Source: Chitinophagaceae bacterium (GTDB lineage: Bacteria; Bacteroidota; Bacteroidia; Chitinophagales; Chitinophagaceae). Taken from it: 32,322 nucleotides of DNA. The DNA lies in the NCBI GenBank assembly GCA_014379345.1, contig JACMLY010000171.1:1-32322 (forward strand), read 5' to 3'. Positions 7,443 through 15,900 of this stretch are shown piece after piece; the stretch's first letter is position 1; every line of letters starts with the position of its first letter. Position numbers and translations under genes: made by a program. The notes under the pieces are model-generated. The model was not told where the DNA came from, did no database searches, and saw only the letters and a program-made list of their open reading frames with translations.

Positions 7443-8180
7443 ATGAAGCTTGATATACTGGCTATTGGCGTTCATCCCGATGATATAGAACTTGGTTGTT
7501 CTGGTACTATCCTAAACGAGATAAAGAATGGAAAAAAAGTTGGCATCCTGGATCTTACGCAGGGTGAATTGGGAACCCGCGGAAGCATCGAGATAAGGTA
7601 TGCTGAAGCGGCTGAAGCGGCGAAGATACTGGGGGTGTCCGTGCGGGGAAATCTTAAAATGCGAGATGGATTTTTTACGAATGATGAAAGTCACCAGATA
7701 CAACTGATACAGGCGATACGGACTTACCAGCCTGAAATGGTTCTGGCAAATGCGCTCAATGATCGTCATCCGGATCATGGCAGGGCGGGGCACCTGATCT
7801 CGGATGCGTGCTTTTTATCCGGACTTACCAAAATTGAAACCAAGGACGGGAATGGTAAATCACAGGAGCGTTGGCGGCCTAAATACATATTGCATTATTT
7901 GCAGGATTGGTATCATGAACCGCAATTGGTAATCGATATCAGCGATGTGTTTGAACAGCGTATGAGGGCTATTGAGGCCTACAGTACACAGTTTTATAAC
8001 CCGGATAATGCGTCCAAAGGCGAGCAAACCTATATATCCTCCCCTGATTTTCTCGATAGCGTTATTGCAAGGGCGAGGATGTTGGGGAAAAGAATTGGGG
8101 TGAAATATGGGGAAGGATTTACATGCGAAAAACAGATTGGCTTAAAAAACTTAGACTCCCTTATTCAAATTGAAACATAA
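7443..8180 (+). CDS. bshB1: Bacillithiol biosynthesis N-acetylglucosaminyl-malate deacetylase BshB1
   Basis: The product has 245 residues. It is a LmbE/PIG-L-type zinc deacetylase that removes the acetyl group from GlcNAc-malate, the second step of bacillithiol synthesis. The zinc site HPDD at residues 11-14 and a second histidine cluster, HPDH at 109-112, are both present. GELGTRGS (41-48) and MRDGFF near 73-78 match the BshB1 subgroup. The ATG at 7443 is preferred over the TTG at 7374 because the -7 element lies between them and because homologues begin MKLDILA-like. BshA and BshC are not in the window, which is usual because the genes are scattered in Bacteroidota. Confidence 0.92.
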   Translation: MKLDILAIGVHPDDIELGCSGTILNEIKNGKKVGILDLTQGELGTRGSIEIRYAEAAEAAKILGVSVRGNLKMRDGFFTNDESHQIQLIQAIRTYQPEMVLANALNDRHPDHGRAGHLISDACFLSGLTKIETKDGNGKSQERWRPKYILHYLQDWYHEPQLVIDISDVFEQRMRAIEAYSTQFYNPDNASKGEQTYISSPDFLDSVIARARMLGKRIGVKYGEGFTCEKQIGLKNLDSLIQIET

Positions 8181-8284
8181 TTCCCAAACAAACGTTGATA
8201 TGGTATACTAATTGATCTTTTAACACGGAGATCGGCCCTAAAAGGCTACCTTTGCGACAATTTTAATTTATTAAACAGTTTTCG

Positions 8285-9352
8285 ATGTTAGTTCCAAAAT
8301 TTTCCAATGTCCCTCAGTCTTTTCATTCCGAACTCAAAAGAAGAATCAGTACTTATTTTGAGGAAGTAGGCGCCTCCACAACCGGTAATTACAGCTTATT
8401 TATAAAGGCTGTTGTGTTAATGACCAGTTTTATTTTCATCTATATACACCTGGTATTTTTTACGCCTGCCCCTTTTTGGGCCATCCTTGAAAGCGTGATT
8501 TTAGGGGGGGTTGTGGCCGCAATCGGATTTAATGTGATGCATGACGGTGCCCATGGCAGCTTTAGCAAATATAAATGGGTAAACACCCTGGCAGCTTTAT
8601 CACTTAATATATTGGGTGGCAACAGTTTTATGTGGAATGTTAAGCACAATGTTATCCATCACGCCTATACTAATGTTGACGGAGTGGATGATGATATAGA
8701 TATTCAACCCTGGATGCGTATGAGCTCAACGCAAAAAAAATACAGGTTACATAAATACCAGCATATTTATTTCTGGGGACTGTATTCGCTACTGTATATC
8801 TTCTGGATCTTCGTATTGGACTATCAGAAGTATTTTAAAGCCAGGGTTGGCAGCATGCCATTGAAGAAAATGTCGGTTCAAGATCATATTGAGTTCTGGG
8901 CTTTCAAATTATTTCATCTATTCCTTTTTGTTGGATTGCCTATTTATATGGTTGGCTTTACTTCATGGCTTATCAGCTTTTTGATCTTCACCATTGTGGC
9001 GGGGCTTGTGCTAAGTTTGGTATTCCAGTTGGCTCATACTGTTGAACACACCGCCTTCCCTGTGCCCAACATAGAAACAAATAAACTTGAAGATGAATGG
9101 GCTATCCACCAGATTAAGACCACTGCAAATTTTGCTACCAATAATAAACTTGTTTCCTGGCTGGTCGGTGGATTGAATTTCCAGATAGAGCATCATTTAT
9201 TTCCTAAAATATCGCATATCCACTATCCTGCCATCAGTAAGATCATCCGGCAGGCATGCCAGGAGTATGGGATTGCCTACATTGAATACCCCCGGGTAAG
9301 ATATGCAGTCGCCTCACATGTTGCTTTTTTAAGACAGATGGGTAGGGGGTAG
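8285..9352 (+). CDS. Membrane fatty acid desaturase (acyl-lipid/acyl-CoA front-end type)
   Basis: The product has 355 residues with several long hydrophobic segments (about 41-60, 68-85, and two pairs around 155-175 and 210-250). The three di-iron histidine boxes are complete: HDGAH at 86-90, HNVIHH at 121-126 and QIEHH at 300-304. The Gln in the third box is the mark of the delta-5/delta-6 'front-end' desaturase clade. There is no fused cytochrome b5 domain, so electrons must come from a separate ferredoxin or cytochrome. The enzyme introduces a double bond into membrane acyl chains and would adjust fluidity. A 104-bp gap separates it from bshB1; no functional link is evident. Confidence 0.9.
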   Translation: MLVPKFSNVPQSFHSELKRRISTYFEEVGASTTGNYSLFIKAVVLMTSFIFIYIHLVFFTPAPFWAILESVILGGVVAAIGFNVMHDGAHGSFSKYKWVNTLAALSLNILGGNSFMWNVKHNVIHHAYTNVDGVDDDIDIQPWMRMSSTQKKYRLHKYQHIYFWGLYSLLYIFWIFVLDYQKYFKARVGSMPLKKMSVQDHIEFWAFKLFHLFLFVGLPIYMVGFTSWLISFLIFTIVAGLVLSLVFQLAHTVEHTAFPVPNIETNKLEDEWAIHQIKTTANFATNNKLVSWLVGGLNFQIEHHLFPKISHIHYPAISKIIRQACQEYGIAYIEYPRVRYAVASHVAFLRQMGRG

Positions 9353-9359
9353 GGGTTTG

Positions 9360-9464
9360 GAAGTTAGAAGTACGAAGTTAGATGTACGATGTGAGATAGA
9401 TGGATAGAAAGTTAGGAAGATAGTGCTTCAGAGCAAAATTGTATTCTGCACATTAGCACATTAG
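9360..9464. repeat. Short tandem-word intergenic repeats between desaturase and dapF
   Basis: GAAGTTAGAAGTACGAAG and GTTAGATGTACGATG-type words repeat with a period of roughly 7-14 bp from 9360. At 9449-9464 the 8-mer GCACATTA occurs twice in tandem, and the second copy contributes the TTA that is the dapF stop codon in complement (9461-9463). The stretch fills the convergent gap. These tandem-word repeats are a different family from the palindromic ones elsewhere. Confidence 0.55.
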
Positions 9465-10246
9465 CTGATCAGCATATTTCCTTCAAACACTTTTTCGGCG
9501 GGGCCGCAGAGCCAGATGTTTTCGTAGTGATCATCGTCTATGCGGTCGTATTCAACGGTTAATTTTCCTCCACGGGTTTGTACAGTGACATCATTAAATC
9601 CGTTTTCGTTGTGATAGCAAACAAGGGCGGCGGCGGTTACGCCTGTGCCGCAGGAAAAGGTCTCGTTTTCAACTCCGCGTTCGTATGTTCTTACAATAAT
9701 CTCGTCATCTTTTTTTTGTTCTACATAATTCACGTTGATACCTTCTTCGGCAAAAGCCGCACTATTGCGTAACTCTTTTCCTTTTTTGTACACATCAAAA
9801 TCCATCACGTTGGTGATCAGCTTTACATAGTGTGGTGAGCCTGTATCAAGAATAAAATCTCCATGATTTGTTTTTATTCCTGTTACATTCTTCATTTTGA
9901 GACTAACAATGCCATCAAGGTCTATTTCTGCGTCGTGATCACCGTCAACAGCCAGGAAGTGATACATTTCTTTGCGAATTCCCAGGTCGTAAGCAAATTT
10001 CACCAGGCATCGGCCTCCATTTCCGCACATACTGCTCTCCCGCCCATCGGCATTGTAATAGGTCATTTCAAAATCATAACCATCTTTCAGATTCAGTAAC
10101 ATAAGGCCATCGGCACCGATCCCGAAGCGGCGATCGCACAAAAAAAACACCTGCTCATTGGTCAACTCCCCGTACCTCTGATCCCTATTGTCTAATATGA
10201 TAAAATCATTTCCTGTGCCCTGGTATTTGTGAAATTGTATTTCCAT
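9461..10246 (-). CDS. dapF: Diaminopimelate epimerase
   Basis: The product has 261 residues. It interconverts LL- and meso-diaminopimelate for lysine and peptidoglycan synthesis, in the cytosol and without a cofactor. MEIQFHKYQGTGNDFIILDN is the family N-terminus. The two catalytic cysteines are Cys74 in MCGNGGR and Cys199 in SCGTGVTA, each in its own pseudo-symmetric half. The length is slightly short of the ~275 typical of proteobacterial enzymes but normal here. The ATG at 10246 gives the conserved N-terminus directly. The stop codon overlaps a GCACATTA tandem repeat. Confidence 0.95.
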   Translation of the reverse strand: MEIQFHKYQGTGNDFIILDNRDQRYGELTNEQVFFLCDRRFGIGADGLMLLNLKDGYDFEMTYYNADGRESSMCGNGGRCLVKFAYDLGIRKEMYHFLAVDGDHDAEIDLDGIVSLKMKNVTGIKTNHGDFILDTGSPHYVKLITNVMDFDVYKKGKELRNSAAFAEEGINVNYVEQKKDDEIIVRTYERGVENETFSCGTGVTAAALVCYHNENGFNDVTVQTRGGKLTVEYDRIDDDHYENIWLCGPAEKVFEGNMLIS

Positions 10247-10372
10247 AGATTGAAAGCTATTTCAGCGTATAATATTACTTTAATTTTTCAATATTGGTGG
10301 TCGTTGGCCAGCCTCCTCCGCCGTGTTAATACATAACGAATATGATAAATATTCAATTGCTTTTTAAAGTAA

Positions 10373-11248
10373 TCAGCTGTTGTTAATTACGTTTAACGTT
10401 TCTTTTATAAGCTTTTCTATGGCAGCATTTCCATCCTTCGAAAAGTTCCGGTGTATCCTGTTGGCCACAATGGCGCTTAATGATAAACAATGATGTCCAA
10501 GCATTTTTCCAAGCCCATAAATCGCTGCGGTCTCCATTTCGAAATTAGTGATTCGATGCTGCCCAAATGAAAAATCGGTCAGCCGGTCTATTAAGGCAGG
10601 ATTGCTTAAACCCAATCTTAATACTCTGCCCTGCGGTCCATAAAAACCGGGACAGGTAACGGTGATACCATGGTGGAAATTCTTTACGAAATGCTTCATG
10701 AGAGATGCACTACAACTATTGATATAAGGGTATGAAATACTGTTGTGTAGTTGGGTATGGGTTATAAAGGAATGAAGCAATTGCTTATCTTCCTCGTTTT
10801 GCGTATTACGGTAAAAATTCAGCAAATTATCTATTCCCAACCCATGTGTAGATGCAAGAAAGCTGTCGACGGGTATATCTTTTTGTAAAGATCCTGAAGT
10901 GCCAATTCGGATAATTTGAAGGGTGGTCAGCTGTTCTCTTACAGAACGTGTTTCAAAATCAATATTTACCAGTGCATCCAGTTCATTTAAAACAATATCA
11001 ATATTGTCTGTGCCAATTCCGGTAGAAATAACGGTCAGCCTTTTTTTCCCGATATAGCCCGTGTGAGTGATAAATTCCCGGTATTGCCTTTTGATTTCAA
11101 TAGAATCGAAATGTTTACTGACTTCTTTCACCCTGTCGGGATCACCAACAGTAATGATGGATTTGGCCAGCTCTTCGGGTCTTACATCAAGATGATAGAT
11201 AGCGCCACGGCTGTTTATGATCAACTCTGATTCGGCAATACGTTGCAT
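10373..11248 (-). CDS. Nucleoside phosphorylase (uridine phosphorylase-like)
   Basis: The product has 291 residues of the PNP_UDP_1 family, which cleaves nucleosides with phosphate to give the base and (deoxy)ribose 1-phosphate. GDPDRV at 35-40 supplies the phosphate-binding arginine, GTSGS at 116-120 is the family's sugar/phosphate loop, and FEMET at 236-240 contains the Met-Glu that contacts ribose. The overall pattern is closest to uridine phosphorylases, but base preference cannot be settled by eye. It lies 126 bp upstream of dapF on the same strand, so a shared transcript is possible but not shown. No nearby gene belongs to nucleoside salvage. Confidence 0.85.
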   Translation of the reverse strand: MQRIAESELIINSRGAIYHLDVRPEELAKSIITVGDPDRVKEVSKHFDSIEIKRQYREFITHTGYIGKKRLTVISTGIGTDNIDIVLNELDALVNIDFETRSVREQLTTLQIIRIGTSGSLQKDIPVDSFLASTHGLGIDNLLNFYRNTQNEEDKQLLHSFITHTQLHNSISYPYINSCSASLMKHFVKNFHHGITVTCPGFYGPQGRVLRLGLSNPALIDRLTDFSFGQHRITNFEMETAAIYGLGKMLGHHCLSLSAIVANRIHRNFSKDGNAAIEKLIKETLNVINNS

Positions 11249-11301
11249 TCCTGTCTATGTAATTTGTGATGTATCGGTAAAAATTCTTCATAAAAATATC
11301 C

Positions 11302-11309
11302 TACTTTTG
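11302..11309 (+). promoter_or_regulatory. -7 element TACTTTTG upstream of tRNA-Cys
   Basis: TACTTTTG fully matches TAnnTTTG and lies about 78 bp before the tRNA, implying a 5' leader of about 70 nt to be removed by RNase P. No good -33 TTG is found at the right distance. Confidence 0.4.
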
Positions 11310-11386
11310 CCACGCCGCAAAAAGCGGTTCTGATTGCAGAAATATAAACTGTATTCTCATTGCGGAAAAACATTGCAATTAATCAT

Positions 11387-11457
11387 GGTCCTGTGGCCGA
11401 GTGGCTAGGCTGAGCTCTGCAAAAGCTCCTACAGCGGTTCGAATCCGCTCGGGACCT
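11387..11457 (+). tRNA. tRNA-Cys (anticodon GCA)
   Basis: The acceptor stem GGTCCTG (11387-11393) pairs with CGGGACC (11450-11456) with one G-U pair. The D stem is GCC/GGC, the anticodon stem GAGCT/AGCTC encloses CTGCAAA with anticodon GCA at 11419-11421, and the T arm is AGCGG-TTCGAAT-CCGCT. The discriminator base is U (11457), the identity base for tRNA-Cys. The 3' CCA is not encoded (CCG follows). A strong terminator follows 5 bp later. Confidence 0.97.
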
Positions 11458-11461
11458 CCGG

Positions 11462-11499
11462 AAGTAAGGATCACATACCAGTGATCCTTACTTGTTTTA
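11462..11499 (+). terminator. Intrinsic terminator of the tRNA-Cys gene
   Basis: A perfect 13-bp stem (11462-11474 with 11481-11493) closes a 6-nt loop and is followed by GTTTTA. The stem begins five bases after the discriminator base, so the tRNA is transcribed alone. Confidence 0.8.
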
Positions 11500-11785
11500 C
11501 TCTATTTTACTTTTTATTCACTCATTTTCAAGTTTTTATGATATGCCGCGCCCTCTTGGTGTTTCTATCTTTATAAAGGCTGACTTTACTTACATCGCGT
11601 ATGTAGAGTAAAAATAGTCAACGACGAATTTACCGATCAAGCCAATCTGAAATACGTTTCATGCGAAAAAATGGAACAAGTCTTTATATAAATTCAGTAA
11701 GTAGATAAAATGCGCCTGTGTTTGAATACAAACAAGTAAATGACGCAACGTACTATAGCCTTGCTAAACAATGCTACATCGAATT
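11500..11785. other. Gene-free region downstream of tRNA-Cys
   Basis: About 290 bp without a supportable gene. It is AT-rich and T-rich near the tRNA. A short plus-strand frame around 11622-11690 reads DEFTDQANLKYVSCEK and then stops. It has no start codon and could be a gene scrap or chance. I found no integrase remnant and no repeat of the tRNA 3' end that would mark an attachment site. Confidence 0.4.
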
Positions 11786-12673
11786 TTAAATACCGGTGAT
11801 AAATTTCTTTTTATACTGCTCAGGAGATAGTCCTACTTTTTCTTTAAATAGTTTTGAAAAATAAAAAGATGATTCAAACTTTAGATCGTAAGCTATTTCT
11901 TTAACGGATTTCAAAGGGTCTCCTAAAAGCATTTTCGCTTTTTCAATTTTCAATTGAATAAAATATTGTTGTGGCGCTATGCCGGTATATAGCTTGAACA
12001 TTTTACGAAACCAGGCATAACTTACCTGTAATTCATCGGCAATTTTTTGCATAGCAATGTGTTCATCAATGCGGGTCCTTAGTAATACTATCGCTTTATT
12101 AATAGTGATTTCAAGTAAGCCTTCATTCTCGAAAACTTTTTGTTTTGTAAACGAATGTGTATGTCCTAATAAATGTAATACAGCACCTGAAATTAGAGGC
12201 TGATAACCCGGTCCTTCCTTTTTTGTTTGCTCCATTATTTCTGTCAGCAGTATTATCATTTCTTCATGAAAGCCTATAGGCAATAATGCTTCTTCGCGGT
12301 GAAAGAAATTCTTTTTCATTATAGCATCGATCACGTCACCTTTGAATCCTACCCAATATTCATCCCAGCCTGTATTTACATTCGGTTTAAAACGGTGCCA
12401 TTCATCAGGGAATAAAATAATAACAGAACCCTCTTCCACTTTCTTTTCACCTATACTTGATGATTCAAAAACGCCTTCTCCACCAACTATATATATTAGT
12501 TGGTACTCGTTTAAAATACGCCCCTTCTGCCAGTTAAAATAATGATGTGCCGGATGATGCCTATATGGGTATTGCTCGTTTGATTTTATTCTTGTACACC
12601 CGGTATTTAGTACTGAAAGCCCCCAGTTTTCATCTTCTTCACTTATGGGCAGATATTGATAATAGTTTACCAT
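11786..12673 (-). CDS. AraC-family transcriptional regulator of the glycoside locus
   Basis: The product has 295 residues. An N-terminal cupin-type ligand-binding domain (about 1-150) contains HHPAHHYFNW and EEGSVIILFPDEWHRFKP, typical of the AraC_binding family. The C-terminal double helix-turn-helix occupies about 190-292: helix one in MQKIADELQVSYAWFRKMFK, and the second in VKEIAYDLKFESSFYFSKLF, ending GLSPEQYKKKF. It is transcribed divergently from susC, and direct repeats spaced by 21 bp lie between them, so it most likely activates the SusC/SusD operon in response to a sugar. Using a plain AraC protein is a simpler arrangement than the hybrid two-component or ECF/anti-sigma systems that often control such loci. 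Confidence 0.88.
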   Translation of the reverse strand: MVNYYQYLPISEEDENWGLSVLNTGCTRIKSNEQYPYRHHPAHHYFNWQKGRILNEYQLIYIVGGEGVFESSSIGEKKVEEGSVIILFPDEWHRFKPNVNTGWDEYWVGFKGDVIDAIMKKNFFHREEALLPIGFHEEMIILLTEIMEQTKKEGPGYQPLISGAVLHLLGHTHSFTKQKVFENEGLLEITINKAIVLLRTRIDEHIAMQKIADELQVSYAWFRKMFKLYTGIAPQQYFIQLKIEKAKMLLGDPLKSVKEIAYDLKFESSFYFSKLFKEKVGLSPEQYKKKFITGI

Positions 12674-12730
12674 GAAAGCATATTATGTAAGCTGAAGTTC
12701 TAAATATAATCTCAAAAAAAGAGATTTTAA

Positions 12731-12802
12731 AAATATCAAATGGTACATCTCAAATATCAAATTGAATATTTATATATGAAATTTAACGAGATAGATTTGA
12801 TA
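12731..12802 (+). promoter_or_regulatory. Putative AraC operator: direct repeats at 21-bp spacing
   Basis: AAATATCAAAT occurs exactly at 12731-12741 and 12752-12762, a distance of 21 bp or two helical turns, which is the half-site geometry AraC proteins bind. The core TATCAAAT recurs inverted as ATTTGATA at 12795-12802. All three lie in the 170-bp divergent region between the regulator and susC. A small hairpin AATCTC/GAGATT (12708-12726) is also present. Confidence 0.55.
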
Positions 12803-12843
12803 CCTGATTGCTGTAGAATTTAAAAATACAAAACTAAGTTGCC

Positions 12844-15800
12844 ATGTGGAAAAAATCTTCGCGTCTGGTTCACCAAAATATTTTGTTGCGGACCTTTCCA
12901 TTTCTTTTAATGATTTTCTCTTCCCAGTTATTTTCACAAACCAGCGTTTCGGGTAAAGTAATATCCACGGATACTGCGTTGGCTGGAGTATCAGTATTGG
13001 TAAAAGGATCCACTACCGGAACCCAAACGAACGTAGCAGGCTTCTTTACAATAAATGCACCTGCTAACAGCACACTGGTATTTAGTTATGCCGGCTACGC
13101 TACACAAGAGGTGAGCGTTAAAGGCCGGTCTACTGTTACCATTCAACTGATGCAACTTTCCGACGCTTTAGGCGAAGTAATAGTAGTGGGATATGGAACT
13201 CAACGAAAAATAAATCTTACGGGTTCAGTAGCTGCGGTTTCGGGTACTGAGTTAAAAAGACGCCCGGTTACAAATGTTGAAAACCTTCTTCAGGGTAAGG
13301 TCGCCGGTTTGCAGGTAGTTCAAAGTTCAGGGGAGCCTGGTAGAGATAACGCTACCCTGCGTATTCGGGGGTTAGGAACATTTAGCAGTGCCGGTAGCTC
13401 TCCCTTAGTACTCATAAATGGTGTGCAAGGTACCTTAACCGGAATCAATCCGGAAGATATAGAATCCATATCTGTATTAAAAGATGCTGCCTCAGCATCT
13501 ATTTATGGAGCAAGGGCCGCAAATGGGGTAATACTCGTAACTACTAAAAAAGGCATATCTGGCAATATAAATATTGAGTACAGTGGAAATTATCAAATAC
13601 ACCAGCCCACACGTATGCCTGAGTTTGTTACAAATTCCGCTGATTTTATGAGTTATTGGAACAAGGCTAACCAGCGGGCAAACGATATAAATTATTTTTC
13701 GCAAACTGAAATCGATGCTTTTAAGAATGCAACAGACAGGATTAAATATCCAAATTTTAACTGGTTAGATGCAATGATAGATAATGGTAGTTCACAAAAT
13801 CATCACCTTTCACTGAACGGCGGAAATGAAAAAACCAATTTCAATTTTGCCCTCGGTAAACTTGATCAGAAAGGACTTAACAAGGCCTTTAATTATGAAC
13901 GCTACAATATGATGTTTAGCCTTAACTCTAAATTGAATAATGTTGTTTCGTTTGGCGCAAACATGTTGGCAAATTACCAGGATAGGATTGAACCTGTAAT
14001 GGGTAGCAGCGAGTTTATGTTGCTTGCCTACACTGCAGGACCAAATTACATGCCCTACCTTACTGACGGAAGCGGACGATGGACATGGAGATATAACAAT
14101 GCTGCCTGGCACAACAGGAACCCATTATCTGCATTAAGCTATGGAAATATAAGGCACAAAACGTATTCTATTTCCGGACAAGCCAATGTAGATATTAACC
14201 TAACAAAAGATCTTGTTTTTGGCGTTAAGGGTGCGATTAACTACGATGACTATTTCGATAAGCACAGTGAGCGCAATGTACCATCTTACTTCTACTCAGA
14301 TAATACCCTTGCTGCAACATCAACATCATACGCAACAGGCGTGAGGGATTTTACAGGGCGTAATATCTTAACTACGTTTTACTCTACACTAAACTATACA
14401 AAAACAATTGCGGACGATCATGGTGTAAAAGTTCTTCTAGGTTATAGCCAGGAGGCAAATAATTGGCGTTTTTTAGAAGGAAGGAGAACAACCTTTCCAA
14501 CGCCTGATCTTACCGAGCTGGCTGCCGGATCTACCAACGGACAAACATTAAACGGTTCATCTGAGGACTGGGCGTTGCAATCTGTATTTGGCAGATTGAA
14601 TTATGACTTCAGGAATAAATATTTATTGGAAGCCAACTTCCGCTACGATGGTTCTTCTCGGATTGCCGAAGATCATCGCTGGGGATTATTTCCTTCCGTA
14701 TCTGCAGGCTGGCGCTTATCGGAGGAAAACTTTATGAAAGATGTTTCCTGGCTTGACGAATTAAAATTAAGAGCCTCTTGGGGGAAATTGGGTAATCAAA
14801 ATATAGGTCTATATCCATACCAGAATATCTTATCTATCAATGGTTACGCATTTGGTAATGCTGTAGACCAGGGCGTAGCAGTAACCAGATTAACTGATAA
14901 ATCTCTTAAGTGGGAAACAACAACTGTGACAGATTTTGGAATTGATATAAGCGCAAAAAATGGATTGATCTCTTTCACAGCGGATTATTTTAATAAGGTA
15001 ACAGATGACATTCTTTACGGCATAGATATTCCTGCCAGCGTTGGCCTTTCCTCGCCCACAGTGAATTATGCAAAAATGAAAAACACCGGTTTTGAGTTTG
15101 AATTAAGACACAGAAATAAGATGGGTGATATTACTTATAGCGCCAGCTTTAATTTAACCACTTTTAAAAACGAAGTACTAAGAGTTAAAGCACCCAGCTT
15201 TGGCGGAACAACAACTATTCAGGAGGGTCTCCCCTGGGGATCTTATTATCTCACTGAAATGATCGGCATCTTTCAATCGCAGGAAGAAATCAACAAAGCA
15301 CCAAAACATCCTTTCAATCCTAAACCCGGAGATCTTAAGTTTAAAGATCAAAACAATGACAATGTAATTGATAGTAAGGACAGGGTTGTAGTAGATGGTG
15401 CTTATCCTACATTCTTTTATGGAGGTTCTTTAAATGTATCCTGGAAGAATTTCGATTTAAATAGCTTTTTTCAAGGCGTACAGGGACAAAAGTTTATTGT
15501 AAATGGTTGGGGCATAGATCCCTTTATACAAGGCAGCGCCCCAACAGTTGATTTTGCAAAGAATGCCTGGACGTCTACAAACAATTCCAATACCGCTCCG
15601 GCCATATATCGCGATGGTTATGGTCCGGTTACAGGCACAAGGTCGACCTATTATTTAAAAGAGGCTTCTTATTTCCGCTTAAAAAATCTTACTGTAGGAT
15701 ACAATATGCCCGCATCTGTTTCCCGCAAAATAATGGCGAAAAGTATACGGGTTTTTGTATCCGGTGATAATTTATTAACCAAAACCAAATACCCTGCAGC

Positions 15801-15885
15801 AGATCCCGAAAGAAGCGCAAGCGGTCTGTTCCAGACCTACCCCCAATTGAAAATTTTTGCCGGAGGCGTAAACATTAAATTCTAA
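12844..15885 (+). CDS. SusC/RagA-family TonB-linked outer membrane transporter
   Basis: The product has 1013 residues. A signal peptide precedes TSVSGKV at about residue 33. A carboxypeptidase-regulatory-like beta-sandwich follows (about 33-103). Next comes VIVVGYGTQRKINLTGSVA (112-130), the start of the plug, and LKDAASASIYGARAANGVI is the SusC plug signature. The rest is a 22-strand-type barrel ending GGVNIKF, with the terminal aromatic. There is no N-terminal STN (secretin/TonB short N-terminal) domain, so it is a transporter without a built-in sigma-regulator signalling arm; this agrees with AraC control. It forms the barrel of a SusCD pair that imports oligosaccharides with energy from TonB. 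The ATG at 12844 begins a normal signal peptide. Confidence 0.96.
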   Translation: MWKKSSRLVHQNILLRTFPFLLMIFSSQLFSQTSVSGKVISTDTALAGVSVLVKGSTTGTQTNVAGFFTINAPANSTLVFSYAGYATQEVSVKGRSTVTIQLMQLSDALGEVIVVGYGTQRKINLTGSVAAVSGTELKRRPVTNVENLLQGKVAGLQVVQSSGEPGRDNATLRIRGLGTFSSAGSSPLVLINGVQGTLTGINPEDIESISVLKDAASASIYGARAANGVILVTTKKGISGNINIEYSGNYQIHQPTRMPEFVTNSADFMSYWNKANQRANDINYFSQTEIDAFKNATDRIKYPNFNWLDAMIDNGSSQNHHLSLNGGNEKTNFNFALGKLDQKGLNKAFNYERYNMMFSLNSKLNNVVSFGANMLANYQDRIEPVMGSSEFMLLAYTAGPNYMPYLTDGSGRWTWRYNNAAWHNRNPLSALSYGNIRHKTYSISGQANVDINLTKDLVFGVKGAINYDDYFDKHSERNVPSYFYSDNTLAATSTSYATGVRDFTGRNILTTFYSTLNYTKTIADDHGVKVLLGYSQEANNWRFLEGRRTTFPTPDLTELAAGSTNGQTLNGSSEDWALQSVFGRLNYDFRNKYLLEANFRYDGSSRIAEDHRWGLFPSVSAGWRLSEENFMKDVSWLDELKLRASWGKLGNQNIGLYPYQNILSINGYAFGNAVDQGVAVTRLTDKSLKWETTTVTDFGIDISAKNGLISFTADYFNKVTDDILYGIDIPASVGLSSPTVNYAKMKNTGFEFELRHRNKMGDITYSASFNLTTFKNEVLRVKAPSFGGTTTIQEGLPWGSYYLTEMIGIFQSQEEINKAPKHPFNPKPGDLKFKDQNNDNVIDSKDRVVVDGAYPTFFYGGSLNVSWKNFDLNSFFQGVQGQKFIVNGWGIDPFIQGSAPTVDFAKNAWTSTNNSNTAPAIYRDGYGPVTGTRSTYYLKEASYFRLKNLTVGYNMPASVSRKIMAKSIRVFVSGDNLLTKTKYPAADPERSASGLFQTYPQLKIFAGGVNIKF

Positions 15886-15900
15886 TTAAATATTTTGGTA

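Noticed and set aside
11387..11500. tRNA-Cys as an integration (att) site for a mobile element
   Set aside because: No integrase gene or remnant and no second copy of the tRNA 3' end were found in the window.
11622..11690. Short protein-like stretch downstream of tRNA-Cys
   Set aside because: Only about 23 codons, without a start or recognisable family; not enough to call a gene remnant.
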